DNA of 64,000 bases, taken from contig OY829541.1 in the NCBI GenBank assembly GCA_963691705.1, positions 36,783,661-36,847,660 on the forward strand, written 5' to 3'. This stretch comes from Viola odorata (taxonomy: Eukaryota > Streptophyta > Magnoliopsida > Malpighiales > Violaceae). Numbering within the stretch: position 1 is the first letter of the stretch; the number at the start of each line of letters is the position of its first letter. The notes beneath the pieces are model-generated. The model was given only the letters and a program-made list of their open reading frames with translations. It ran no database searches and was not told where the DNA came from. Below, piece by piece: positions 21,773-32,106 of this stretch. The translations under genes and the position numbers were made by a program.

Positions 21773-23386
21773 TTTATTATCAATAAATATGATTACTAAA
21801 GTCATTTTTAAAAAAAAAACAAATATTACTAATAATTGATGTTTTTTTTTTCATGAAAGAGGCATATCATGAACCAACTAGAGCACTTTAGTTCAGAGCG
21901 AAGAGTAACCCTCAAGGATGGCGCGTGGATGCCACGGGCCAAGCAGAAGTTTATGGGACCAGAAAAACCCACAGACGCAACTTTTACATCGATATTGATT
22001 GGTAGAGTATTAAAAAATATCTATTTAAAATTAAAATTTCAAGTTTAAATTGTAAAAAGTAGAGGAAATTATACGAAAAGATTTACTATTTTTTTAAAAC
22101 TTAATAATATTCGAATAAGATTAATCTTAATTGAGAACAACGAGCAAAAGAAAAAAGAAAAAAAGCCACCAAAGGCAGAGATTCCGTGCAATCATGGAGG
22201 ACCATTGAATTTATTATTTTATAATGAACATGGAAAACAGACGCAATCCAAAGACCAAATGGGACAGTAATAACTAATATTAATCAAATTTTGAGAATAA
22301 AAAAATTTTAATTGAGAGAATTATTTATTCGAATGAGATTACTTTTAATCGAGAAATTAAAAGGATTAGTAGGTGATTTATTAACAAGAGTTTCAAATTT
22401 TACTCATTTTTTTATAATAGTTGGGTTCCGCTTTTCATTTCTTGAATATCTACAGTATTTACAATTCGTATTAATTTGATTATCATGGCAATTGGCATCC
22501 ATGTCACAACGACGTTCGGAATTCTTTTGAAAGAATTTAATTAAAATTAAGAAACGTTCAATAAATGGGAAAAAATAAGACTCAGAAAAGTGATCATAAA
22601 ATTTAGTGAATTATAAATTATATTATTATTATATAAAATTCTAAAAGAAAGAAGAAAATCGAAAAGATAACCTGAATTTTTTCTACCAAAAGGGTTAATT
22701 GTGTCTTTTGGGAGGTTGGTTCCTTGAAAGCTCTCTGAGTCTCCATGATTCCATGAACACCTGCCACGTCAACATTATCTACCTATATTGGGTTGCTTTT
22801 GATTCGGTCACAATTTTATCAAAATTAATTATATGAGCCCTAATATTTTCTAAATATACTAATTTGATTGTACCCTAAATATTGACTCACTTTATCGTTA
22901 AATTTACATAATTGAGTTATCCAATTGATACTATAATTAATTATTGACGCAATAAATATATTATAAATTGGATTATTCATGAGATTTAACATAAAAATGA
23001 ATCAATCATAATAATAAAACTAAACTAATAAAAATTGAAAAATATTAGATATTAATACGATAAAAATGAAATTACGATTAATTGTGAATGAATATGAACT
23101 TTCCTCTTATCGTTTCCATAACATTGTCCTTATCAACCATATATAGGCTAAGAAGCAAGGCAACTAACAAGTGGCGCCAAATGGCTTGTGGCTCAGCTTG
23201 TGAGAATGGAGCCGAATGTCCTTCAACTAGAAGACTCAAAACTTTGACGTTGTTTTATGATTCATGTGTAGTTGACATTCGTTGTCAATCAAATAGTAGT
23301 TGATACTCAATATGAATATCAAAAGTAACAATAACTTTAGATTTGCAATCATGGAAGTGGAGAATATGAAACATTCGTAACAAATA
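21773..23386. other. No gene; AT-rich intergenic DNA
   Basis: I see no domain, RNA gene or TIR pair in this 1.6 kb. A 71-codon frame at 23088-23303 is unsupported. Confidence 0.4.
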
Positions 23387-24145
23387 CTCCCTCCAGCTAT
23401 TGTCGCTTACTGTTCATGCACGCATATCGAGGAAATCGGATGACTTACTTGATAAATCAATAAATGGCCTAGAGGGGGGGGTGAATAGGCTCTTCAAAAA
23501 TCTGCACAAGATAAGAGTAGAATAGCAAACACAATATGTATAGTGGTTCCAATTCACAACTGAATTGTACTCCACTACCTAAGAGTCCTCCTCTTAGGAT
23601 TTTCGAATGCAATCCTTGCTATTCACTTGAGCTTTTAAAGGTGCAGCTCACAACCTTACAATTGGTTTTACTTGGCTCACCAACAACCTTACAATTAGTT
23701 TCCAAGGCTCACTAACAACCTATTGGTTTTCCTAGGCTCAACCACAACCTATCAAGTAGTTTTCTAAGGCTTAACTACAACCAATGGTTTTCACAAGGCT
23801 CAACCACAACCTAAGTTCTCTTTCAATGGGATGAGAACACTACCCTTTACCCAAAAGTGTTAGGTACACTTTTCAAACCTTCACAATTAAAATCAATGTA
23901 ATTGCAACAAACAAATTGGTGTACAAGATAAATAAATATATGATTGCAAATCAACACCAATAAATGTTCAAAGTTACCTCAAGAAGAAAGCCAAAGAAAC
24001 CCAGAATTGTATGCAAGAATATTTGAATTCCTTGAAGAGAAGCTTGCATAAATGAGAATGTTGATTCTTTGAGTTTGTAAATGTGATTTTGTGTTTTGAG
24101 GTTTGTAAGAGCTTTCTCCTTCTGTTTAAACTCATATGGGATGAG

Positions 24146-24153
24146 TATTTATA
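24146..24153 (-). promoter_or_regulatory. LTR TATA box
   Basis: On the minus strand CCTATAAATACTCATCCC lies downstream of the palindrome cluster. The equivalent in the 5' LTR is at 29139-29146 and would drive the element's transcript. Confidence 0.55.
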
Positions 24154-24247
24154 GGTAGGAAGGTGTAGAAGGTCGGACAAGGGAGTATGGGCTCAAAACT
24201 AGCCGTTGGAAGTGGAGAAAATAGCTGTTGGCGCGTCTTCCTGGGCT

Positions 24248-24378
24248 CTGGCGGTATGCCGCCAGAAACGAAACCTCTGGGGCGGTATGCCGCTAGCTTC
24301 GCTTCGGAAACAATTAAATTCGCCGAGTCTAGCGGTATGCCGCCAGACACCACTCCTTCCAGGCGGTATGCCGCCAGG
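24248..24378 (-). promoter_or_regulatory. Four GGCGGTATGCCGCC palindromes in the LTR
   Basis: Near-perfect palindromes of the form TGGCGGTATGCCGCCA lie at 24249-24264, 24280-24296, 24330-24346 and 24360-24376, and again in the other LTR at +4993. They are CG-rich islands in AT-rich DNA, 100-230 bp upstream of the TATA box. Repeated palindromic CG-rich LTR motifs are described for Sireviruses; a regulatory role is inferred. Confidence 0.7.
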
Positions 24379-24667
24379 AACTAAACCTTCCATATCTTGA
24401 GTTCTAAAACTTGTCTTCGCACAAAACCTTTTGGAACACATTTCTTGAGGTATAATGAACATAAATCAAGTGTTAGATTGAATCATACTTACATAAATTA
24501 AGTTCAAACACTTGATCTTCACGTTCGCGATTTATTGAATTGTTGCTCATTTGAAGTCTTGATCGCAAACTGAAATTACACTCTCACTTAAAATTGAATT
24601 AGCAATCTAATTAATTTATGTGTCATTACATCATCAAAATAGGTTCAAAGTACCCCTTGGGCTAACA

Positions 24668-25189
24668 ATCTCCCCCTTTTTGATGATGACAACCACAAAT
24701 TAATTAAAACAAAATAAGCACATAATTTTAAGTAGGAATGTAAGAGAGAAGAGTTTTAGATAATACTCCCCCTATATCTTTGTCATAAATGCTCCCCCTA
24801 TGTCAATAGCATAAAGAGCCTCAATGCTCCCCCTACATCAAACGTTAGTTGTACAAGAAGCATGACAAAGTAGATAAGCTTGCTCAAATAAACATTTCAC
24901 AATTCTCCCCAAACTTAAACTTACTTACTTCCCCTTAACATATTCTCCCCCATGACTTCTCCTCCTTAACTTATTCTCCCCCTTTGTCATCACAAAAAAG
25001 GGTAAATAAAATAAGGAAAGTCACTCAAGATCATACAAGAAGTAAATAAAGGAGCAAGCAAAAACGAAATGCACATTATCAACTAAATTGAACTAGAGTG
25101 CAAACAAAAATGAACATTACAAATCACACAAAATCAAAAAAAAATATACAGCATAACATGGAGTTTAGGAATACCAAATGAAGATATAT
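24668..25189 (-). promoter_or_regulatory. Polypurine-tract cluster before the 3' LTR
   Basis: Read on the minus strand, AGGGGGAG-type tracts recur about seven times between the pol stop and the LTR (around 24671, 24764, 24790, 24828, 24904, 24944 and 24974). The one abutting the LTR (AAAAAGGGGGAGAT) is the likely plus-strand primer. The rest of this stretch is non-coding. Confidence 0.7.
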
Positions 25190-26572
25190 TCAAAACGGAT
25201 AACATATGCCGATTTCATGTCTTAGCTCCACAAAACGATCTCTTGCTAGAGGCTTAGTAAAAATATCTGCAAGTTGACTGTTAGTACCAACAAATTCAAG
25301 CGAAATATCACCTTTAGCTAAATGATCACGGATAAAATGATGTCTCAAATCAATATGCTTAGTCCGTGAATGACAAATAGGATTCTTGACCAATCTTAGT
25401 GCACTTGTGCTATCACAATAAATAGGAATGTTAGTAAACTTTAGATTATAATCCTCTAAGGTTTGCTTCATCCACAAAACTTGAGCTACACAAGAACCAC
25501 ATGCAATATATTCAGCTTCCGTAGTGGAAGTTGCAACTGAGTTTTGCTTCTTACTTGACCAAGAAACCAAAGCTTGACCTAAGAAATGACATGTACCACT
25601 AGTGCTTTTCCTATCAATTCTACATCCTGCAAAATCAGAATCGGAATAGCCAACTAGAGCAATGCTAGTTCCTTTCGGATACCACAGTCCAAGTTTAGAT
25701 GTGCCTTTCAAATATCTGAAAATTCTTTTCAATGCGCACAAATGGGACTCTTTAGGACAAGATTGATAACGAGCAAATAGACAAACACTAAACATTATAT
25801 CCGGTCTACTTGCTGTTAAATATAAAAGACTACCAATCATACCTCGATAAAGAGTAATGTCTACATCTTTACCATCTTCATCTTTGTCTAGATTGTTGGT
25901 AGGGCTAAGAGGAATAGGACTCTCCTTGATATTTTCATATCCATATTTGGTGAGGAGATCCTTGACATACTTTGCTTGATTGATAAAAATGCCATCTTGA
26001 GATTGTCGAATTTGAAGTCCAAGGAAGAATGTCAATTCTCCCATCATGCTCATCTCAAATTCGCTATGCATACATTTTTCAAAGTCCTTGCACAAAGAGA
26101 CGTTAGTAGCACCAAAAATGATATCATCAACATAAATTTGCACAAGTCTCCTATGCCATATTGAGGAATTATCTACTAAAGCACTTAAACAAGTATGGTC
26201 ATCATTAGAAATATCATTCAAATCAATCATGTAAATATTACCAACTCTATTACCAATAAAAACAAGTGCTTGTGTGTGTATGTTCCTAACTTCACAATGA
26301 GTACAAGTAAAAATGACAAATAATTCTCTATCACATAATTGACTTATGCTCAAAAGATTAAATTTCAGACCATGCACAAACAACACATTGTCAATAGAAG
26401 GTGAGTGACCAACTTTACCGATGCCTAAAACCTTGCGTTTTTGGTTATCTCCAAATGTCACACCTCCTTTGTCTTTCTTTTCCAAATGAGTGAATTTTGA
26501 CTTGTCACCCGTCATATGTCGTGAACACCCGCTATCCAAATACCATTTTGCTCCATTGGGTTTCCGACATTC
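25190..26572 (-). pseudogene. Copia pol with integrase and 5' RT deleted in frame (protease + RT C-half + RNase H)
   Basis: The frame opens after TAG 26573-26575 and runs to 25190. First comes the aspartic protease signature (LDSGCSRHMTGDKS near 26530), then the gag-pre-integrase segment up to SSIWHRRL near 26155. It then jumps directly into the RT active site QIYVDDIIFGATN and continues uninterrupted through DILYRG-like RT tail and RNase H landmarks (YSDSDFAGC, SKKQNSVATSTTEAEYIA, RTKHIDLRHHFIRD). The integrase DDE core, its zinc finger's second half and the first RT blocks are missing, yet the fusion is in frame. The protein could keep protease and RNase H folds but could not integrate or polymerise. 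It lies in a different frame from gag. Confidence 0.88.
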
Positions 26573-26585
26573 CTACAAACACAAA

Positions 26586-28382
26586 TTAGTTAGTTCTAGG
26601 AACCCAAACATGTTTGGGTCCTTTCTCATTTGCACATGTACCCTTTGGTACCCAAGTTTGTTTCCAACTTACAAATCCTCTTCGAATGTAGCAATAGTAA
26701 GATAAGTGACCAAATTTTCTGCAATAGCTACATTTATAAATAGGTCTAGCATATGAAGATTTGTGAACAACGTTTGAGGATTTATCATGCCATTTTGATG
26801 AACTACCATGGCAATAAGATGAACTAGCATGCTTGTTAGAAGAGTTTGCTTTGACAAAAACAGTTTTACCATTGTTCATGCTTGTGGAAGAATTAAAACC
26901 AATTCCATGTATATCACCATGTCTCTTTTGATCATTCATGCATTTATGATGACTAAGGTTACTTTGCATGTATTTGGCTAATGTGTTCTCAAGAGTTTTA
27001 ATCTTTTCTTCTAACACTAAGATTTCTTTAGAAGAATCTTTACATTGCACACATTTACCATTTTCCTCCTTAAGCTTACCACAAGCAATATCAAGCAATT
27101 TATTTTTATTTGTCAAATCTTTGTTTAGCTCTTCTAGTCTACTAATCTCATCCTTAATGATTTCTAGTTCCTTAGCAAGACTAGTCTTTTTCTTCAACAT
27201 GCTTTTGGAATATTCAACTAGTTGATTATAAGTTTCAAGCAATTCATCATAATCACGTTCATCAATAGAAGAGTTGCAAGAACTTACCTCATCATCACTT
27301 TGTGCCATAAGACACAAGTTTGCTACTTCATCTCCGGATGAGGATTCCGATGAATCATTACTTGATGTTCCATCCTCATCACTCCAAGTGGAGGTTGCTT
27401 TAAATGCTCTCCTATGATGTTTCTTTCCATCCTTCTTATTCTTTGAGCTGTGCTTTTCATATCTCTTCTTCTTTTCAAGCCTAGGACAATCCGTTCTAAT
27501 ATGTCCTGGTTTGTCACACTCAAAGCACACAACATCAGTATTAGAATTAAATTTAGAATGGTTAGAAGACTCACCTTTAAATTTATTCTTCTTGGGGTTA
27601 CTCTTCCACTGATTTTGGAATTTTCTTGTGAAGAATGCCATAGTCTCATCATCTTCTTCTGCAATCAGCTTGCTTGCAAGGGCAATGGTCTTCTTTTCTT
27701 TTGTGTTCCCTTCTTCCAAATTATACAAGCCCAACTCATGCTCAAAAGCTGTGAGAGAGCTTACAAGCTGAGTGTATGAAGGCCTCACTTCCTTTTGCTT
27801 GATGGTGGTCTTGATTGCTACCCATTTGCTTGGAAGAATGCTTAGAAGTTTCCTCACCATTTCTGAATCGCTTTGAGTCAATCCAAGATTATCCATGGCA
27901 CTGCACAGATTTTGCAATCTTGTGCTAAGATCATAGATAGACTCTCCTTGCATCATCTTGAATAATTCATATTCAGTTTTGAGTTGATCCAAACGGAGAT
28001 CACGAACTTGAGCAGTACCTTCATGCGCCATCTCCAAAGTATCCCAAATATGCTTTGCTGTTTTGCAAGAGCTGATGCGATTGAACTCACCGAAAGAGAT
28101 AGAAACTTGAAGAGCATACATGGCTTTTGCTTCCATGGTTTTCCTTGTCTTTTGAGCATTACTCCATCTTTCAAAGTCAAGAATCCTTGTGCTTCCATCT
28201 ATACCGGAAGGTTCAGTTGGAGCCACAAAGCCTTTCTCAACACAATCCCACATTTCACAATTGAGGGAAGTAATGAAGGTCTTCATCTTAATCTTCCAAT
28301 GAAGATAATTGTTGCCATCAAGGTAAGGTGGTTGATTGAATGCTCCTCTATCTTGAGTGCTGGAAATTCCTCCTCTATCCAT
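26586..28382 (-). CDS. Copia gag polyprotein, 598 aa, apparently intact
   Basis: ATG at 28382 opens a 598-codon frame ending TAA at 26586. Residues about 20-230 form the copia gag/UBN2 domain (FNQPPYLDGNNYLHWKIKM; SCKTAKHIWDTLEMAHEGT; RKLLSILPSKW). A CCHC knuckle CFECDKPGHIRTDC lies near residue 285, then an acidic/Ser stretch. A predicted coiled coil (ELEIIKDEISRLEELNKDLT) covers about 390-460, and a second knuckle-like CSYCRKFGHLSYYC lies near residue 565. Gag forms the particle that packages element RNA. It has no break, unlike pol, so this copy could still supply Gag. The sequence around its stop codon looks like a branch point and 3' splice site (ACTAAC...TTTGTAG). Confidence 0.9.
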   Translation of the reverse strand: MDRGGISSTQDRGAFNQPPYLDGNNYLHWKIKMKTFITSLNCEMWDCVEKGFVAPTEPSGIDGSTRILDFERWSNAQKTRKTMEAKAMYALQVSISFGEFNRISSCKTAKHIWDTLEMAHEGTAQVRDLRLDQLKTEYELFKMMQGESIYDLSTRLQNLCSAMDNLGLTQSDSEMVRKLLSILPSKWVAIKTTIKQKEVRPSYTQLVSSLTAFEHELGLYNLEEGNTKEKKTIALASKLIAEEDDETMAFFTRKFQNQWKSNPKKNKFKGESSNHSKFNSNTDVVCFECDKPGHIRTDCPRLEKKKRYEKHSSKNKKDGKKHHRRAFKATSTWSDEDGTSSNDSSESSSGDEVANLCLMAQSDDEVSSCNSSIDERDYDELLETYNQLVEYSKSMLKKKTSLAKELEIIKDEISRLEELNKDLTNKNKLLDIACGKLKEENGKCVQCKDSSKEILVLEEKIKTLENTLAKYMQSNLSHHKCMNDQKRHGDIHGIGFNSSTSMNNGKTVFVKANSSNKHASSSYCHGSSSKWHDKSSNVVHKSSYARPIYKCSYCRKFGHLSYYCYIRRGFVSWKQTWVPKGTCANEKGPKHVWVPRTN

Positions 28383-28428
28383 TTGAATCTTTCACTTGAG
28401 GTTGTTAAACCTTGTTCCAAGTGACCTT

Positions 28429-28440
28429 GCTCCGCTACCA
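28429..28440 (-). promoter_or_regulatory. Primer-binding site of the copia element
   Basis: The minus strand reads TGGTAGCGGAGC two bases inside the 5' LTR. It differs at two positions from the usual plant initiator-tRNA-Met site (TGGTATCAGAGC). Confidence 0.75.
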
Positions 28441-28442
28441 AT

Positions 28443-29660
28443 TGATAAATCAATAAATGGCCTAGAGGGGGGGGTGAATAGGCTCTTCAAAAATCTGCAC
28501 AAGATAAGAGTAGAATAGCAAACACAATATGTATAGTGGTTCCAATTCACAACTGAATTGTACTCCACTACCTAAGAGTCCTCCTCTTAGGATTTTCGAA
28601 TGCAATCCTTGCTATTCACTTGAGCTTTTAAAGGTGCAGCTCACAACCTTACAATTGGTTTTACTTGGCTCACCAACAACCTTACAATTAGTTTCCAAGG
28701 CTCACTAACAACCTATTGGTTTTCCTAGGCTCAACCACAACCTATCAAGTAGTTTTCTAAGGCTTAACTACAACCAATGGTTTTCACAAGGCTCAACCAC
28801 AACCTAAGTTCTCTTTCAATGGGATGAGAACACTACCCTTTACCCAAAAGTGTTAGGTACACTTTTCAAACCTTCACAATTAAAATCAATGTAATTGCAA
28901 CAAACAAATTGGTGTACAAGATAAATAAATATATGATTGCAAATCAACACCAATAAATGTTCAAAGTTACCTCAAGAAGAAAGCCAAAGAAACCCAGAAT
29001 TGTATGCAAGAATATTTGAATTCCTTGAAGAGAAGCTTGCATAAATGAGAATGTTGATTCTTTGAGTTTGTAAATGTGATTTTGTGTTTTGAGGTTTGTA
29101 AGAGCTTTCTCCTTCTGTTTAAACTCATATGGGATGAGTATTTATAGGTAGGAAGGTGTAGAAGGTCGGACAAGGGAGTATGGGCTCAAAACTAGCCGTT
29201 GGAAGTGGAGAAAATAGCTGTTGGCGCGTCTTCCTGGGCTCTGGCGGTATGCCGCCAGAAACGAAACCTCTGGGGCGGTATGCCGCTAGCTTCGCTTCGG
29301 AAACAATTAAATTCGCCGAGTCTAGCGGTATGCCGCCAGACACCACTCCTTCCAGGCGGTATGCCGCCAGGAACTAAACCTTCCATATCTTGAGTTCTAA
29401 AACTTGTCTTCGCACAAAACCTTTTGGAACACATTTCTTGAGGTATAATGAACATAAATCAAGTGTTAGATTGAATCATACTTACATAAATTAAGTTCAA
29501 ACACTTGATCTTCACGTTCGCGATTTATTGAATTGTTGCTCATTTGAAGTCTTGATCGCAAACTGAAATTACACTCTCACTTAAAATTGAATTAGCAATC
29601 TAATTAATTTATGTGTCATTACATCATCAAAATAGGTTCAAAGTACCCCTTGGGCTAACA
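28443..29660 (-). repeat. 5' LTR of the copia element
   Basis: It is the same length as, and looks identical to, the LTR at 23450-24667. TATA box at 29139-29146 and the four palindromes at about 29241-29371. Confidence 0.92.
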
Positions 29661-29873
29661 TTACTATATGACTTCGAAAAATTCCGTACTTTTTTTTCAA
29701 CGTACCTAAAGCCTTTACGTACATTGGAAAAAAAGTACGGAATTTTTCGGGGTCAAATAGTGAGTCATCCGGCTTTCTCGATATGCGTGCATGAACAGTA
29801 AGCGTCAATTAAAAGAAGCTGTAGGGAGTATAACTTTAGCATCTACACTTTTTAATTACAAATGAAGGTAGTA

Positions 29874-30093
29874 CTCCCAACTGACACTTTCACTTTTGAC
29901 ACGTATATTAAGGAAGCCGAATGATTCACTATTTGAGACAATTTTACCCCGAATTTTTTCTCGGACGTACGTTAAGGATTAACGTACGTTCGAAAAAAAG
30001 TACGAATTTTTTTAGGATCAAATAGTGAATCATCCGGCTTCTTTAATATGCGTGCCCAAAATCAAAGCGTCAGTTATTTATGGACGGAGGGAG
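29874..30093. mobile_element. Stowaway-type MITE, copy D
   Basis: Left CTCCCAACTGACACTTTCAC and right TTATGGACGGAGGGAG, with TA at 29872-29873 and 30094-30095. Self-complementary arms meet around ACGTACGTTAAGGATTAACG. The left end is the most diverged of the four copies. Confidence 0.8.
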
Positions 30094-30095
30094 TA

Positions 30096-30561
30096 CCTTT
30101 TATGAGCTTCGCATTTCATATTATATATTTATATATTATTATTAGTTTAGTATAATGTATGATGGGTATTTGCGAGTTTTAAGTCCAAAGAACTTTTACT
30201 TAAAGGTGTGTTTTAAAATAAATAATAAATATTAGACCTTACTATAGTCATGATTTTTAAGTATATCGATTTCTTGTTTATTAAAAATAGGGAAAAAATA
30301 GTGCATTGATTCCTTGATATGATGACAGATATTCGATGACCAAATGGTCTAGAATTTGAATCTTGTCACCTCTTTTATCATATTAAAATTAATTCAGCAC
30401 AAAATACGTGTAAGTTTCTAACAAAAAAAACTTTCACTAGAGTGTATATTAAAATAAATAATAAATTTTGGATTTTACTTATAAATCGTGATTTTTTTAG
30501 TACATTGGTTGCTTGACGAGAAATAAATTTTTTTTATAGATAAACCGGATATTATTAAAAC
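30096..30561. other. No gene; AT-rich spacer
   Basis: Nothing recognisable. The last 8 bp are the target duplication of the next element. Confidence 0.4.
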
Positions 30562-30975
30562 CATAGTTTTAAAAACAGAATCGACTCGACGGTCGGATCG
30601 GTAAAATCGTGACCCGAAGATATTTTCGGTTCGGTTCAGCTATTTGACCGGACCTGCAGCCGAAAAAAATCGATCGACCCTGCCTGTTTTAAAAAAATCG
30701 GCGACCCGCTATCGATCCCGGCTGGGTTGATGGCAAACCAAAACAACGTCGTTTTGTGTTTTTTATTTATTTATTTATTTTATTTTTTCAATATGGAAAA
30801 TTTGATGGGCCGACCCATTATAGACACCGGTTCAATTCGGTTCAATCCGGTTCAATTATCTACGCTTTAACGGTTCGATGTGTGAACGACCCGGAATGAT
30901 CCAACGGGTCAATTCGGTCGAACTCCGATTCAAATCGGTCTGACGAATCACTCCGGTTTGGTTTTTAAAACTATG
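30562..30975. mobile_element. hAT-like MITE, 414 bp, target duplication ATTAAAAC
   Basis: Perfect 15-bp inverted ends CATAGTTTTAAAAAC...GTTTTTAAAACTATG are flanked by ATTAAAAC at 30554-30561 and 30976-30983. The interior has GGTTCAATTCGG-type repeats related in style to the 17669 element. Confidence 0.9.
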
Positions 30976-30994
30976 ATTAAAACAGTAACACAAG

Positions 30995-31157
30995 GGAGTA
31001 AAACTTGGGTAGATCATGATGTACCTATATCATGATGTAGGATGATGACACGTGTTTAAAAGTGTCAAAAATAGTGGTATTCTAGCACTATTTTGGAGCA
31101 CATGTCATCATCTTAGATCATGATGTAGGTGCATTATGATCTACCCAAATTTTTTTC
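30995..31157. mobile_element. Mutator-type MITE, 163 bp, 9-bp target duplication TAACACAAG
   Basis: TTGGGTAGATCATGATGTAC on the left pairs with its diverged complement on the right, so inverted repeats of about 60 bp cover most of the element. TAACACAAG flanks both sides (30986-30994; 31158-31166). A 9-bp duplication and G/A-rich outer ends are the Mutator signature. Confidence 0.8.
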
Positions 31158-31166
31158 TAACACAAG

Positions 31167-31679
31167 ACGTGGATTAAAAGAAAAAAATTTAGAGTCGTTT
31201 TTAAAAAGGCAAACATTAAAAGGATCACAGACCGATTCTAAACTCAAACACAAAATAAACAAACGGCCCACGTAGCTCAAACAACCGCACAGTTGTTTGA
31301 ATAGAGAGGGATCTATGTGTTGGAGCCAAATCACATCGAAGCAAATTGAAAGCTTCATTGTGGAAAACTACCAAATTATATTCGAGTCGGAATAGACCAA
31401 ATGACCGCGAACACGTCAAAACACCGACCTAACTCCCACCGCATGACGCACCGCACTCGATCAAGAACGTGGCATTTTCTAGAGAAAAAGAAGTAAAAAA
31501 CTCCTTTGCAGCCGGACATTGTCATTTTCAGTTAAAACAAATATTTATTTTAATTAATATTTATTTGTTATTATTTGCGATGTCACCATTCAATTCAAAG
31601 CGCTCCTTTCTTATCCTCACTATTTGTCGCTTTGCTCCTTCTCGGTGTAGACAAATAGTAATAATGTTAATGTTATTTT
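31167..31679. other. No gene recognised
   Basis: Short frames on both strands (31134-31419; 31469-31687) lack domains or splice context. No repeat structure was noticed. Confidence 0.4.
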
Positions 31680-32057
31680 TTAGATAAATTACATAAAAAA
31701 CTTTTATAATTTGCAAAAGGTTACATTTAGTTCTTTATAATTTAAGAACTTACAATACTAACTCTATAATTTTTAAAATTACAATTTTAATATTTATTTG
31801 AAAATTTTATAAAATTTGGTCATAGACATGACACAATGAAAAAAAAATTAGTTTAAATTTTATTTTCAATTTCAATTTAAAGTTGTTCTTTTTAATATTT
31901 TAAAAATATTTTTCTAAACTTCTCTACCATTTTTTTAATTACTAGAAATGTTTAAATTGCAACTTTAAAAAAACTATAGGTTGACATTTTAAGCTTTGAA
32001 ATTATAGAAGTTAAATATAACATTTTATAAACTATATGAGTTTTTAACTAGTTTACC
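31680..32057. mobile_element. Inverted-repeat element, unclassified
   Basis: The left AAATTACATAAAAAACTTTT...TTACATTTAGTTCTTTATAA is roughly the reverse complement of the right end (TTATAGAAGTTAAATATAAC...GAGTTTTTAACTAGTTTACC) over about 60 bp. No coding sequence, and no clear target duplication. Confidence 0.5.
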
Positions 32058-32106
32058 CAATTTATGTCTTGAATTAATTAGTTTGTATAAGGAATTTTAT
32101 TGTGTG

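Larger units (their letters stand above)
23450..24667 (-). repeat. 3' LTR of the copia element
   Basis: On the minus strand it opens TGTTAGCCCAAGGGG and closes GATTTATCA. It contains a TATA box (24146-24153) and four palindromes upstream of it. Same length as the LTR at 28443-29660. Confidence 0.92.
23450..29660 (-). mobile_element. Complete Ty1/copia (Sirevirus-like) retrotransposon, 6211 bp, internally deleted
   Basis: Two 1218-bp LTRs (23450-24667 and 28443-29660), in which I found no difference, enclose gag and a shortened pol on the minus strand. TTACT flanks both sides (23445-23449; 29661-29665). A primer-binding site lies two bases inside the 5' LTR and purine tracts lie before the 3' LTR. 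Integrase and the N-terminal half of reverse transcriptase are deleted. Sequence style (KHVWVP before protease; the RT/RNase H wording; palindromic LTR motifs; multiple purine tracts) points to the Sirevirus group, which is an inference without a tree. Identical LTRs imply a recent insertion, and the deletion implies help in trans. Confidence 0.92.
23387..29828. mobile_element. Stowaway-type MITE, copy C, split by the copia insertion
   Basis: The left part (23387-23449) starts CTCCCTCCAGC and contains TTACTGTTCATGCACGCATA. The right part (29661-29828) carries the complement TATGCGTGCATGAACAGTAA and ends TGTAGGGAG. TA flanks both outer ends (23385-23386; 29829-29830). The copia element and one copy of its TTACT duplication account for everything between. 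The MITE is therefore older than the retrotransposon. Confidence 0.85.

Noticed and set aside
24187..24462. Overlapping small ORFs on both strands in the LTR (repeated at 29180-29455)
   Set aside because: They arise from the CG-rich palindromes, which are open in several frames on both strands; no sign of coding selection.
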